Positions 21,903-34,524 of a stretch of DNA of 64,000 nucleotides are shown here, in pieces. Position 1 is the first letter of the stretch. Every line of letters starts with the position of its first letter. The translations under genes and the position numbers were made by a program. Source of the stretch: Coptis chinensis (lineage: Eukaryota > Streptophyta > Magnoliopsida > Ranunculales > Ranunculaceae); NCBI GenBank assembly GCA_015680905.1, contig CM027377.1, positions 57,681,501 to 57,745,500 on the forward strand, given 5' to 3'. Under the pieces are notes generated by a model, which saw only the letters and a program-made list of their open reading frames with translations, was not told where the DNA came from and did no database searches.

Positions 21903-22270
21903 TTAACAAGAGGAGTATGTTACCATTCTGGCGGTAGCACAACAAACATCAAACTTACCTTTCAGTAAGACTTTAGTCATCATATTCGACCCGTTCTTGT
22001 CGGTATGAATCTTCTCAATGCACAAATGCTTGTCTTCGAGTACTTCTCTAATCCAATGATAATGTACATGTATGTATTTGGATCTAGAATGAAGACTCAG
22101 ATTCTTGCTCAAATGGATGGCACTCTGACTGTCACATAGAACTACAAATTGTTTCTGTTTTAGCCCTAGTTCATCGAAGAACCTCGTCATCCATAGCATC
22201 TCTTTGCAACACTCAGTGGCTGCAATATACTCGGCTTCTGTAGTGGAAAGGGCAACACACTTTTGTAACT
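21903..22270 (-). pseudogene. Copia RNase H domain
   Basis: The minus frame includes FVVLCDSQSAIHLSKN, with the catalytic aspartate in the D-S-Q-S-A block, followed by SKYIHVHYHWIREVL (family pattern T-K-H-I-x-x-R-x-H-F-I-R). It degrades the RNA strand of the RNA-DNA hybrid. A stop or frameshift separates it from the RT part near 22270. Confidence 0.8.
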
Positions 22271-22285
22271 TAGATTGCCAAGAAA

Positions 22286-23691
22286 CTATTCCCTAACAAA
22301 AGTAACTAGATAATCGGATGTGGACTTCATCGAGTCAACATCACCTGCCATATCTGCATTACAGCCTTCAAGTAAAGGCTTACTTCCACCAAAACACAAA
22401 CACAATTTGGAAGAGCCCTTGAGATATCTCAATATCCATTTAACACCTTCCCAATGGACCTTACCCAGATTTGACAGAAATCGGCTTACAAAACCAATGA
22501 CAAAAGCAATATCCGGACTTGTACACACCACTGCATACATCAAGCTGCCCACTGTGGATTCATATGGAATCTTTTCCATCTAACTCAGCTCATGTTCACC
22601 CTTTGGACACATTTCTTTGGTTATCCGGAACTGGCCACCAAGCGGACAACTGACTGGCTTCACTTGATCCATGTTAAATCTCTTCAACACTTTCTCAATA
22701 TAGCTTTCTTGAGAAAGCCACAACTTCCTACTCTTTTTATCATGAGTGATCCCATTCCAAGTATCTGCTTTGCTTGACCCAAATCCTTCATCTCAAAGGA
22801 CTTACTCAAGTCTTTCTTCAGCTTAGATATCTTGTTGATGTTTGAGCCAACTATCAACATATCATCCACATACAACAAGAGCACTATGAAATCCCCATCT
22901 GGAAATTTCTGAACAAACACACAATGATTGGAAGCAGACTTTTTGTATCTTTGCTTCACCATAAAGGAATCAAACTTTATGTACCACTGTCTCGGTGCCT
23001 GCTTCAACCCATACAATCTCTTTATCAGCTTGCATACTAGGTGCTCCTTGCCTTTGACCTCAAACCCCTCTGGCTGGTCCATGAAGAAAAGTTGTTTTAA
23101 CATCTAGCTACTCAACCTTTAGATTCGTACTTGCGGTCAGACCCAATACCACCCTGATAGAAGTCATCTTAACAGCCGAGAGAAAATTTCATCAAAGTCA
23201 ATACCTTTCCTTTGACTGAATCCCTTCACAACAAGGCAAGCTTTGTGCCTTGGGTGTAAATTATTCTCCTCATGCTTGACTTTGTAGATCCACTTATTCT
23301 TAAGAATTTTTCTTCCTTCCGGCTTCTCAACTAACTCATAAGTGTGATTCTTATGCAAATAATCCATCTCATCATGCATGGCCTTCAACCACTTCTCTTT
23401 GTCTGTACCTTTAAGAGCCTCTTGATGGTACATAGGTTCTCCACCATCAGATAGTAAAACATACGTATGTGGTGGATACCTGGTTGAAGCTAGTCTTTCT
23501 CTGTTAGACCTCATTACCCTATCTTCTTGTGGCTTAGGAGGATGCACTTCTCCTTGCTCAGGTGGTGATTCATGCACTTCATCTGCATCTTCTATATCAA
23601 TAGGTTCTATCATATCATGAGCAATAGGATCATCATCATGAGCTTCAAACCCATGGTTCTCAACATTCTCAATGCCTTCTGCACGTTCCAC
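22286..23691 (-). pseudogene. Copia reverse transcriptase
   Basis: Reading from 23691 downwards on the minus strand: an acidic spacer, then EKWLKAMHDEMDYLHKN and KWIYKVKHEE (RT start), then LVVKGFSQRKGIDFDEIFS. After a break near 23110-23160 the frame continues with LIKRLYGLKQAPRQWY and LLLYVDDMLIVG; the Y-V-D-D is the catalytic box. KSFEMKDLGQAKQILGM follows. The 22286-22579 frame has STVGSLMYAVVCTSPDIAF, the connection to RNase H. At least two frame breaks make it nonfunctional. Confidence 0.85.
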
Positions 23692-23699
23692 AGTAGGAA

Positions 23700-24600
23700 C
23701 TTCTAGTTCTTAATCAACAAGATCATTGGTGGAAGCTTGTAGCTTCTCACCCTCCTCAAAGTCTGCTATGGTATGGTCTTCCAAGAACACAACATCTCGA
23801 CTTCGGATTACCTTCTTGTTAATCGGATCATAGAGTTTGTAGCTAAACTTCTCATCCCCACAACCCAGAAAAATGAACTATTTGGCTTTGTCATCAAGCT
23901 TAAATCTCTCATCCTTGGGAATATGAACAAATGCCCTGCACCCAAATACCCTCAAGTATCTATAATCAACATCTCTACCTAACCATACTCTCTCTGGATA
24001 ATCACTATTCGGAGGCTTTGACGGCGATCGGTTGATCACATGCACGGTTGTACGCATTGCTTCTACCTAGTAACTTCTAGGTAACTTAGAGTGAGATAGC
24101 ATGCATCTCATCCTCTCTACAATGGTCATGTTCATTCTCTAGGCTATACCATTATGTTGCGGTGTCTTAGGAACAACCCAAGTACTTTATCCTTGGTATT
24201 CAGACTATATGTCCATATCTTTCTTGACGAATCATCAATGAAAGTCAAGAAGTACAAAGCTCCTCCATGGGACTTTACTTTCATAAGACCACATAAGTTA
24301 GCATGAACTAGCTCAAGGACATTGTCCTTTCAGTGAGTCGAGATTCTTTGGAAAGACACCCTGTGTTGCTTTCCTACCAAACAATTAGTGCATCTATTTA
24401 AATGTGTACCTTTAATGTCTGGCAAGGCCTTTTGCTTTGCAAGAACTTTCATGCCTTTTTCGCCCATATGACACAGTCTCTTGTGTCATAGTTCGGAGGA
24501 AGCTTCTTCTTCTGCCATATTTACTTCTTCTTTACACAAACTAGCATGTGTCTTGTAAAAAGAGCAAGTTTTCTTCCCTTTGGTTGCTATAATGGAACCT
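23700..24600 (-). pseudogene. Copia integrase (heavily decayed)
   Basis: Minus-strand frames, broken by several stops, show a MNMTIVERMRCML block (catalytic-core end), VINRSPSKPPNSDYPERVW and GCRAFVHIPKDERFKLDDKA, then FLGCGDEKFSYKLYDP, the C-terminal integrase pattern of plant Copia elements. No long frame remains. It inserts the cDNA in active elements. Confidence 0.7.
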
Positions 24601-24890
24601 CTGCTTAGTTTTCATACCCCGTTACCAAATAAGTTTAAAAAGCCATCATCATCTAACTTCCCAGCAGAAATTAGGCTTAGCCGAATGTCAGGGACATGTC
24701 TTACATCATTGAGTGTCAAGGTGTAGCCGACATTGGTTTCTATATGAACATCCCTAATGCCTACAATCTTTGAGACTCCACTGTTACCCATCTTTACCTC
24801 ACCAAACTCACCACAGCTATAGGTATTGAAGAATCCCCTGTGCAGTGTGACGTGATAGGATGCTCCTGTATCTATCACCCACTCTGTATC
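24600..24890 (-). pseudogene. Copia aspartic protease
   Basis: The minus frame starts with MIDTGASYHVT, with the active-site D-T-G-A-S block, followed by HRGFFNTY, VKMGNSGVSKIVGIRDV and VRHVPDIRLSLISAGKLDDDG, the standard protease pattern of plant Copia polyproteins. Confidence 0.85.
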
Positions 24891-24992
24891 CTAGCATGAG
24901 GTACTAAGATAGCACACACCACATTCTGACATAATTCCCACTCGACCATCGTCGACTAGTGCGGTAGTATCTCTGCCTGTGTTTTCATTCCT

Positions 24993-25796
24993 CTATACCA
25001 TGTCTTCATGTACACAGTTATTTTTCTCATCCCTCTTCAGTGTTCTGCACTCATACCTGAAGTGACCCTTGGTGGGACAATAGTAACATTGTCTCTCTGC
25101 CTTAGGAGTTCTAGCATCACCCCTAGATTTGCTTCTGTCATCACTTCTAGAATGAGATGGTTTTCTACTCTTACCTCTCCCCCGTTTCTCTGTGACAAGG
25201 ATCTCTGAGTGAGAGGAGCTGCTTCTTGAACCCCTTCTTGTCTCCTCATTCAACAATGCCCCGGTAGCCATCTCTATGGAAATAACTCCATCCTTAGTGG
25301 CTCTGTTAAGAGAAACTGCTAACGTCTCCCAATTGTCGGGTAAAGAGGTTAATAGGAACAAAGCCTCAACTTCGTCACCCATAGTAATCTTTATCAAATG
25401 CAACTAATTGATGGTATTTTGTAGTTCATTAAGATGCTCAAACATTGAAGAACCTTCTTTGTACTTCGTGTTGGCAAACTTCTTAATGAGCAGCACTTTG
25501 TTTCCGGCCGACTTCCTCTCATAGAGGTCTTCGAGTTTCTTCTACAAGCTAAAAGCAGTAGTCTCTTGGAATACATGGTGAAAGACACTATCATCAATCC
25601 ATTGTCTAATATACCCTATTTCTTTTCTATCAAGTTTGCTCCACTCAGCCAATAAAATCGTTTTCGGTTTTTCTCCCCCATTCTCAATGGGTTGTGCCAA
25701 GTCCTTGCAGTATAGCAAGTCTTCCATCTTGGCTTTCCAAATAGTGTAGTTTGCTCTATTCAGACTAATCATGCGAGTGTTCATAGAATGGTCCAT
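24993..25796 (-). pseudogene. Copia gag
   Basis: The minus strand encodes the Gag N terminus (LNRANYTIWKAKMEDLLY, 25796 downwards), a central LFLLTSLPDNWETLAVSLN block and a C-terminal zinc knuckle CYYCPTKGHFRYEC (C-x2-C-x4-H-x4-C), preceded by a basic, serine-rich stretch. Frames change near 25540 and 25395, so it is broken. Gag forms the particle that packages the RNA. Confidence 0.85.
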
Positions 25797-25887
25797 CTCT
25801 CCAAGTTATTTAAACTCAAATCTTCTCTTAGGAATTTCGTCAAACACCTTCTAAGCAAGATTTGGATAACAACCTACGTTAATCTAA

Positions 25888-25903
25888 CCTGGCTCCGATA
25901 CCA
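25888..25903 (-). other. Copia primer binding site
   Basis: The minus strand reads TGGTATCGGAGCCAGG, close to the complement of the initiator tRNA-Met 3' end (usual TGGTATCAGAGC), two bases from the 5' LTR end. Confidence 0.8.
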
Positions 25904-25905
25904 CT

Positions 25906-26162
25906 TGTTGGTGAATAACGATTCTAATTGATCCCCACTACACAGATAACTTGTACTTGAACCAACTACTACTTCAGACAAATTCTAAATATCTACTATA
26001 ACCAAACCTAGCATGCCCAACTCTCTAAACAACTATTAACAACAAATAATAATGCAAAGAAGTAAAATATACCACAACACAAAGATATACCATGGTTCGG
26101 CTAACGGTGCCTACTTCCACAAGAGTTAATCCTTTTATAACGTGAGAAGGAAGATTACAATC
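25906..26162 (-). repeat. Copia 5' LTR, inner part
   Basis: Matches the first 250 bp (plus-strand order) of 21191-21852 and stops exactly at the Gypsy insertion. The remainder resumes at 38580. Confidence 0.85.
26158..26162. repeat. Gypsy target-site duplication, left
   Basis: caatc, repeated at 38575-38579. Joining across it recreates the LTR sequence seen intact at about 21430-21450. Confidence 0.8.
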
Positions 26163-27966
26163 TGTAGACAACCCATTTTTGCACCCCAGGCATAAATCAT
26201 TCACGATTTTGCCTTGAATTAAATTTGATCATATAAGGTGATTTGCTTTCTAGAGTCTTCATTTCTATATCAAACTTATTTTTTTTTCATCTTATTTTAA
26301 CGTCTTTAGACTCTCCTCATCATGTTCTAGCTATGGCTGAAATTTTGTTGCTTTTTGAGTTTTGAGCTGAAAATGACCAAAATGCCCCTATAACCCTTTG
26401 GAGCCCAAATTTCAAATTTTTCACTCTTTCTTTGGATGAGATTATTTCATATTTGAAGTCCCCTTGAAAAATCCTTTGAAATGAGGCCAAGTTTGCCTAG
26501 GTTCCTTTTGGATTTTAGAAACCCTAATCTTACACTATCTCGTTCTAGCTAGTTGTGCGCGCTGTTCAGTGCAATATATTATTGGAGTAAGATTTCGACC
26601 CAAGGGTATTTTTAAGAGTTCATGAGCCTTCCTAATGGATTCATGAACAACTTTTGTGAAGAAGAGTTTGCATATTTTTTACCCGGTCAAAAGGGGATTT
26701 GCAGCATTGAAAATATGGTCAAAATGGGCCTTTTTTGTGGATTTTGGACCCGTGCTCGTGGGCTATGGATCCAGCTTGTGTCAAACCTTTTCATTAGGAT
26801 TTATAGATCATTCTCAAGCCTCCAAAAACCTAGAGAACCTTCCTTATTTGTTTGATTTGATCCCAAAAATCAAGAATATTCTAGAGAATATGCCATTTTG
26901 GAGCCATGTTTGGAAACCCTGGATTATGGGCTCATTGAGGGATGTGTAGGGCTTGATTTTTTGCCCTAATCCATCTAAAAGATCCAAAAACCAAGGGCCA
27001 AGATTGCACCCCTTATCCCACCTCTTGAATCAAGGGTCAGATTTAGAAGGTGCAACCAAAAAGGTATCAAGCCATTGGATTTTTCTTAATCAATACTTAG
27101 CCATTGGAACAAACTCATTACTATATTGAAATCCATCCCAAAAATCTATAAATATGGCTCTCATTCACCCACAAAAAGACATCTGGAGCTAGTATTTCGG
27201 AGTTAATAATGTGGAACTAGTTATTCAGAGCTAATAGCCTAGTAGTCTTCTTTTCTTGAGTGTTCTTCTTTTTTCTTTTCTAGTTCATCATTTTAGGGTA
27301 TAATTTATTTAGTTTAATCTTGAACTAAAGGTAAAATTTCGACTTTGAGGTTTTTCTAATGAAGTTCTTCGTGTTCTTCGTCTTGAGTCTCTTTTTTTAT
27401 TAGTCCAATCCTGAGTAGAAGCTCCACTTCACCAAAAGTTGTTTATTCTCCCAAATCACCTATTTCAATCCAAAAATCAAAGTTGTCAATTCAAAATCAA
27501 ATTCATCATCATCATTCATCAACAATCAATCAAGATTAACAATCAGTCAATCAATCTACAATCAAGTATGAGGCAACATTCCAAACAAGGTGACATCTTT
27601 CTTTTCTCTTTTGTTTTATTTAGCATTGCATATTAGGTTATTTTTTTAGTTTTATATAGCATATAGTTATTAGTCTTTAAATAATTTAGTGAAGATCATC
27701 CAACTTGGTAGATTAATTTTCAAGCTTTCTCCGTTCTCCGATCTTGTCTCAAAACTTTACACCTCAATAGAAGTAAGGCTGGTTTTTACCATGCGAGTGT
27801 AGGTGCCTAACACCTTCCCACATCATACCTTGACTCCCAAACCCAATAATCATCTAGTTTCGAGGGCTAGTCCTTCACATAGGTTTTACTCAACTTTTCC
27901 TTAATAAAATTAGTGGCGACTCTAAAATCAATTGCATAGACCTAGGTACACATTTTTGTGCATACA
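26163..27966 (+). repeat. Gypsy (Ogre/Tat-type) 5' LTR
   Basis: Starts TGTAGACAACCCATTTTTG and ends GTGCATACA, 1804 bp. It is nearly co-linear with 36773-38574. Followed 8 bp later by a primer binding site. Confidence 0.85.
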
Positions 27967-27974
27967 AGGTTTTT

Positions 27975-27994
27975 TGGCAACTCTGCTAGGGACC
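27975..27994 (+). other. Gypsy primer binding site
   Basis: tggcaactctgctagggacc resembles the site of Ogre/Tat-type elements (usual TGGCGACTCTGCTGGGGA, remembered), with two or three changes. Confidence 0.65.
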
Positions 27995-28128
27995 TCCCTA
28001 GAGAGTCAGACTTACGTTTTCTTTTGAGGTGTTTCAATTAAGATAGGAAAGAAGAAGGTTTATCCAAAAGTTGGAATAGATGACCAGGGTTAAGGTTATC
28101 TCATGCAACAATTAACTCGCTGATTGAA

Positions 28129-29530
28129 ATGGAGAATCTACCAGACGATTCTTCTCAAGAGTTATCACTGCCACCTATATCTTCATCACAAATGTATGTC
28201 CCACAAGGAAGTTCTCCACTAGCACCTCCATCTGAGGGAAAAATTTTATCAGCTAACATCCAAAGTCCACATACAAATAATTCTGGTGAATCATCAACCT
28301 CTAAAAGTCAAAAGGAATTGATGGAGAAGGCAATGGAAAAGATGTTTCTTAAGATGATGTCAAAGTTTGCAATAACTCCAAGTCTGGGTCAACCACAACA
28401 ACCAGGTATCGCACTACCCCCCATGGTTAGTCCTAACCCTACCATTCTACCAACCTTATTACCCACTCCGTATGTTACACATAGATCAACCCAATTGCAT
28501 GTTCCTATGCCAACCCATACTCCGTCCCAATTTTTTCCTCAGGATAACCCAACCTACATGCCTCAACCATCCACTCATCAAACTTTTCAAAGCCCAAACC
28601 AAATTCCAACTACAACCATGATGTCTAACCCATTCATGTTACCAACCCCAACCTATTTTCAACAAAGTCCACAACCATTATTCTACACGAACCCCCAATA
28701 CTAAGTGCAAAACCCAATCCAACCACAGGTTGACCCTGTAATGGAGGAGATTAAGAAATTAAAAGAAGCAATGACCAAGATGAAAGGTGAAGACCTGGAC
28801 CTTGATAATCTGTGTCCATATCCACAGATCAGAGTACCACATGGATTCGAATTTCCAAAGATGGAGCGATATGAGGGAACCAGTTGTCCAAAGGTCCACA
28901 TTCGTACTTATGCAAGTTATCTACAACCGATGGGAATCGGGCCAGAACTAATGGTTCAACTATTCCAGAGGAGTCTTAAGGGTGCAACCCTTACTTGGTG
29001 GATGAATACTGAAATGCAAAAAATCAAGACTTGGCCTGAATTGGTAAACGTTTTCGTAGCTCACTTCTCTTACAACACTGATATCCAAATAGGCCGAAGG
29101 CAACTTGAAACTTTGAAGCAAGGTTTGAATGAAAGGTTTTGATCCAGCAAGGCCTAGTTACACTATTGCAACCTAGGCCTCCTCCAAATCCGATTCCGTA
29201 CTGGTATGATACTTTAAAACACTGTGATTTTCATCAATCTCCAAGACATCCTACAGAGAAGTGCGGTGCTCTTAAACATACGATCCTGGATTTTATTGAT
29301 TCGGGAAAAATTGATGTTTCACATCTTAGTACTCCGAATGTGACAACAAATCCATTGTCATACCATAATGGGGGAGTTCACACATTAGAGCCGGTTAAGA
29401 CTAAAGATCCAACTTCTTTTATTACTCCTATCAAGCAAGAGTTCAGTGTTAGCACCACAAGGCCAATCAATCTTCATGATGCAGTTAGAGAATGCATGGG
29501 GCAAATAAAACCTAGGGGCATCTAACTAAA
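28129..29530 (+). pseudogene. Gypsy Gag (Ogre/Tat-type)
   Basis: The ATG at 28129 opens a proline/serine/threonine-rich N-terminal part of 191 codons. The same frame continues past a TAA at 28702 into the conserved Gag domain (VPHGFEFPKMERYEG, LFQRSLKGATLTWWM, WPELVNVFVAHFSYNTDIQ). A frame change near 29140 leads to the C-terminal part with YDTLKHCDFHQSPRHPTEKC and ALKHTILDFIDSGK, a Cys/His-containing block typical of this lineage. Only one stop and one frameshift separate these parts, so decay is moderate. Confidence 0.8.
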
Positions 29531-30135
29531 TGACTTGGTGACGCCATTTCTACATACTCTACAGATTCAAAAGCAATTTAGGTTGACTAGAGAGCATCTG
29601 GAATCCTTTATGATGTAGAGGCCCGTTACGAAATGGGTAGACCCTTTGAATACATCTCAATCCGCGGCATCACAAGTTGGATCAGAACCTCAAGGACCCA
29701 TGATTCGCCAGAATCCAACTCAGTAACAGGTAATCCCAACTCCTATCACAATCCCCAAGGTTCAATTTGTGTCAGCTAAGAGTCACAATACCGAGGAGGT
29801 TCTAGAGAAGAAGTTAATTGAGCCCGAGAAAAGTAAAGATGACTCAGCAATCTCACTACATCAGTTGAAGCAATTAGAACCTAGTTTGGCAGAGAAATGC
29901 GTTGAGACTCATGGTTTGACAAGAGGAGGAAGGATATACTAGCCACCACATTTATAGAAGGATCAGGTTTTGGCCCAACAGCCTGACCCGCCCACGTCTA
30001 CTAAACTAGAGAAGCAGGATAGTAATGAAGTAATCCAACAATTGTAGAAAACCAAGTCCAACATTTCCATATGGGGTTTACTCATGGCATCACCCCAACA
30101 TAGGCAAGTAGTTCTTCAAGCCTTGAACCAAGCTC
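29531..30135 (+). other. gag-protease linker, decayed
   Basis: Short frames with stops and a glutamine-rich bias. No domain is recognised. Fits the spacer between Gag and protease. Confidence 0.5.
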
Positions 30136-30858
30136 ATGTTCGGCTTCTATCCAAATTTAACGATTTGGCATCGCATACCGCTTCCCTCGGGGAAGACAAA
30201 CTCCATAATATTTTCTGATGATGATCTGACTGCAGATGGAATAACCCACATGAAAGCGTTGACTATTACGGTACATTGCAACAACCATAAGGTGCCATTT
30301 GTACTGATTGACAACAGATCCGGTTTGAATATTTGCCCGGTTAATTCTGCGAAAGCCATTGGAATCATGCCCGAAGACTTCACTTTCACTAAGGATACAG
30401 CAAGAGCAGTTCATGGGTTTGATAATCAGAGAAGAGAAGTCTTTGGCGAGTTCACAACTGACATCCAAATAGGTCCAGTCACGTTCAAAGTCACATTCGT
30501 GGCTATGGACATCGAGGCTAATTACAATTTCCTTTTGGGCAGACCATGGCTACACCAGGCCAGCGTAATTCCATTTACATTTCACAGAAAGCTTAAGTTT
30601 TTATGCCAAGGGAAGATTATTTGCATCACTGGTGATTTGGAGGATCTGGATTCTTCAAAGGAGCATAAGATAATATCAATGATTGAAGGAAATTGTAACT
30701 ACACTGAAGAACCACTAGGGATTGTAGAGTTTAGAGCACCTGACAAGGAGAAGCTCCCTACCCCGTTTTGCCATGGAAATCCCAATATGACTCAGTTGTT
30801 CCGTGAGCAGAACTATTTTTCAGACTTGGATTGGGAAAAAACCAAAACGGCATCTTAA
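30136..30858 (+). CDS. Gypsy aspartic protease-like domain (active site altered)
   Basis: A 240-codon open frame of the Ogre/Tat protease region: SIIFSDDDLTADGITHMKAL, VPFVLIDNRSGLNICPVN, DNQRREVFGEFTTDIQIGP, VTFVAMDIEANYNFLLGRPW and SVIPFTFHRKLKFL. In the family the active-site block usually reads L-I-D-N-G-S-A-L-N; here the glycine after the asparagine is arginine (residue about 59), which should impair catalysis. The frame has no nearby upstream ATG of its own except the one at its start and was part of a polyprotein. After it, no RT is found. Confidence 0.75.
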   Translation: MFGFYPNLTIWHRIPLPSGKTNSIIFSDDDLTADGITHMKALTITVHCNNHKVPFVLIDNRSGLNICPVNSAKAIGIMPEDFTFTKDTARAVHGFDNQRREVFGEFTTDIQIGPVTFKVTFVAMDIEANYNFLLGRPWLHQASVIPFTFHRKLKFLCQGKIICITGDLEDLDSSKEHKIISMIEGNCNYTEEPLGIVEFRAPDKEKLPTPFCHGNPNMTQLFREQNYFSDLDWEKTKTAS

Positions 30859-31465
30859 AGCCGCTGCAGATTCCTAGTTAAGATGATCGAAAAGGGCTAG
30901 GCTATAATGAGGAGGTTGTGGAAGGATTGTCAGAATTATTTATCGATTCTAGTGCTACGGAGAATTGTCTCGGATTGGCTCTACCGATCTAGGGGCAGAG
31001 ATTAAGGCTATTATTGATTCCAACATATTTTGGGGCGAAAACAATGACCCAGATCCAAACTCTGAAATTACTGTTTCAGAGCCATATATTAATTCCTATT
31101 CAGGATATCGCCAGCTTAGGTTGGATCAAGAGATTAGGCAGTTTAGTTGGATAAATGAGGTTGGATCGACATCCTCCTCATCAAGTATAGACTATATTCC
31201 ATCTTTTACTTTAGTCAGTTCCCCAGGGTTAGGATTTGACGCAGGAGACAAGACTGTCACACCTTATCATGTCCAATTGGACCCTCATACCACACTTGAT
31301 TTGGATAATTTGTTAAATATGGAATCTATTATTGACCCAGTTCTAGTGGATGTTGAGATCATGCCACTTTCTGACTCCCAAACGCAATATGAGGTTTGGG
31401 AAATGTTTTTAGATACCTTGGATTCTGATGAGGATCCTTTCATTGATGGAAACTATGATGATTAG
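30859..31465 (+). pseudogene. post-protease coding remnant (RT not present)
   Basis: Immediately after the protease one frame reads GLGYNEEVVEGLSELFID, and from 30965 a 166-codon frame is open, acidic (many D and E) and serine-rich, ending DPFIDGNYDD. I recognise no RT motif. The 166-codon frame may be a replaced or shifted version of the spacer before RT. Confidence 0.4.
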
Positions 31466-34400
31466 AAAACGCAAGTCATTATTGATCCAATCCCCAGCCA
31501 TCATGTTACTCCGGTTGAGCCACCGAATGAATCCGATAGGACTCAAAGGCCATGAATCTTTTTGTTCTAACTCCTTTTGTATATAGTAATATTTCAAAAA
31601 TCCAAAAAAAAAAATCAAATATTTCAAAAACCCAAAAAAATTCATATATTTCAAAAATCCAAAAAAATCAAAAAGTTTCCAAAATCCCACATATACGATT
31701 TACCCGCTTGCCTTAGTGCAAGATGAATGAATGATTTGTGCGGGTTATTATGATCCCTTCCCCCCGACAATGAAGAAGGAATGGACAATGAAGCTGCTGA
31801 GTCCATTCTTTCTCATGAGCAGTCTGAGGATTGACAGACGCTAGTCATTATGGAGACAAAGACCATCAACATTGGCACCCAGATAAACCACATTATGTGC
31901 AGATTGGTATAACCTTGATCCCCTCTGAGCATTGAAGCCTGATCAAATTACTGAAGGAATCCATAGAAGTGTTCATCATATCTATGACAATCTATTGTCT
32001 TAAGGTGGTACATGATTTTCATTGTTCAAAAATGAGAGAATCACTCACCGAGAAGTAGAAATTGAGGAGGAGGAAAGTTCAGCGGTTATGTTTGAGAAGA
32101 TTTTTCAAATGTCTAAGATCACCAACATCAACATCAACATTCAGTATTATGCATTTACCCTTGTGAAAAGGGCAAAACTCCACAACATCATTTGATCAAC
32201 TACCCTACTGAAAAAGGGGAATATTCTGCATTCCATCAATCAATGGCTACTTAGCCAATCAACCAACCAACTACCTTACCGTGGAGAGGGCAAATTCCAT
32301 ATTGCATCATTAGCCTCGATCGAAGACATGAGAGCTATCTATCAAAGAATTCAACTGACTCGAATCTGACTAGATCAAAGAGCAGAATGCTGAGAGGAGT
32401 TCATCTACGATCAACATTCTTGAGAGCCGAGATATATGAAAGAGGGCATTGATTTTCCACTAGGACTTAGATACCAATGGAGACAGATTGTTGCAACTAA
32501 AGTAGAGCAAGCGGATCCAAACTAGAGTGGAATCAATGAACCAAAAAGTTCAAACCCAACAATGAATGTCCATTCACTATGAAGATTCTACATGGAAAAT
32601 CCAACCAATGCCAACCAATTAAAGATGTACTACTTTTTATCCAACTTTGTTTATTTTAAGACGAATAGTATAGTGGAAATCTTAGAGAGATGATGGAATA
32701 GACCATCTTTGATCGTTTTGTTTTTAGCCTCATAAGCCCACCTAATATCATATATTCACGATTGAAGCCCATTTGAGCCTTAGCATATTCTTTTGTTTCC
32801 CATAATATAAGCCCATATCTTTTAGGAAGACTAATAAATCCTTAGCCTACCCATAGATTACCCATACCCACTCTTACAGAACTTGTCATAGTCCAAGGGC
32901 ATCATTCCATCCATTTTTTATCAGGAAACAATCACCCCCATGTTATTTATCCCAAGAAGATGTTAAAGAAAATCCTAGTTCAAGGACCCAAAAAAAAAAC
33001 CTTTAGAACTCAAAATGCTTAGAGTTGCACAAAATAATCAACACCGGTCCAAAATGGAAAACCTAAACAAGGGGCAGTTTCATTTGAGATTTTGGATCCG
33101 TATCATCATCTCATTACCATCATTCCAATTACTCATCCCTTTATATGACAAGTTCTACTCCAAAAATAATTTTTGATCTTATCCCTTCTTTCTGAGCCCA
33201 TCACCTAAGCCTACATTATAGTCCTATGAAAGTCCGCTCTTGATCTCTAAGTCCACTATATCTCCTAGTTGAGAAGTACTCGAGGCAAAAAAAAAATGCA
33301 AGGCATTGGAGGATTCACTACTAGTGATTGCGATGTATGAGTAAGTTGTCTCCGAAAGATTGGTCCTATATATGCTTTATGCTCTCTCTGTTTTGAAAGA
33401 AATTTTTTGGGTGCCATTTAGTACTTTGTGAAGGTCAAGCAATCAAAGGGAAAAGAATATCATCTAATTCATAGGTACCAAGTTTGATCGTACTTCTATC
33501 ATATGGTCGTCCTCATGCTCATCTTCTTGTCGGTAACTCATTCCCCCACCTTCACTTGTTATTCAATCATTTGTGGTATTTCTTGTTCTGTGGATAAAAA
33601 ATGTTTTGTTTTCCATTGTTTTCAAGATGAATTTCAAAAAAATAAAATAAAAATAAAAAAAATTATTTGTTTTCAAAAACTTGGTTTGCTTTGGATGGCT
33701 TATAATGAGAAATCTAGGATGACATTACAAGCACATTGAAAATTCTGAGGCCAATATATCCTAACTAAACCATGCTTTTTTTTCTACTAACATTGCATTC
33801 AAATAATTTGTTCTGTACATCCATCATAATCTATTCACTCATGCATATTCCACTAATAACATAATTGCATTATAGTTTTATGTACTGTATATTATGTATA
33901 TTGCACTAACCTATCACTGAAAGAAATAATGCCCGTGCCTAATCTTTGCCAAGAAAGTTCCTCCCAATTCAAGTTCCACAGGCCGTCCAAGACCACATAT
34001 TCCTGTATGTGGCTGATGAGTGTTGGTGAACAAGATGAGCTTCAATAATAAATTGAAGGGAGTAAAGAGGCGTTTCGGTTTACCACTGCTTTGTAGAGCC
34101 ACCATAGCCCGATATATCTGTCTGGATGACCCATTTGAAAGGTAACTCTTCGCGTTTTGCTGATTTTAAGTAGTTGGGATGCATGACGAGTATAAGAGTT
34201 GCATGTCATTGGAGTTAGTGCATACGCTTAAGTCAGTAGAAAAGTTGTTCAATCGATTTGGTTTGACTTACCATGAAACGGCATGGTGTGGTTTGGAGTT
34301 TTTTACTGTGTGCTTGTGTGGCGCTTTGGCTCCATCTCCTGCATGTTCTCCTCTGGACGGTGGCAAGGTATGTTTATTCCTTCCTTGGTCCTGTTTATAT

Positions 34401-34515
34401 AGACTTGGTTGGACGGTTCAATTAGAAAGAGCATGTGGTCTTGTTTAGAAATCGTTGATTTTGTTGACAAAAAGTGAAGTGTTTGATTTTTGTTTACAAA
34501 TAAGAATCGGTTGCT
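31466..34515. other. noncoding internal region of RT-less Gypsy element
   Basis: About 3 kb with no coding signal on either strand. It includes a short tandem array of catatatttcaaaaatcc at about 31585-31685, and tracts such as agcccatatctttta near 32815 that fit a retrotransposon 3' untranslated region. Nothing else recognised. Confidence 0.5.
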
Positions 34516-34524
34516 TTTGGAAAA
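34516..34524. repeat. MULE-MITE target-site duplication, left
   Basis: tttggaaaa, repeated exactly at 35560-35568. Confidence 0.85.
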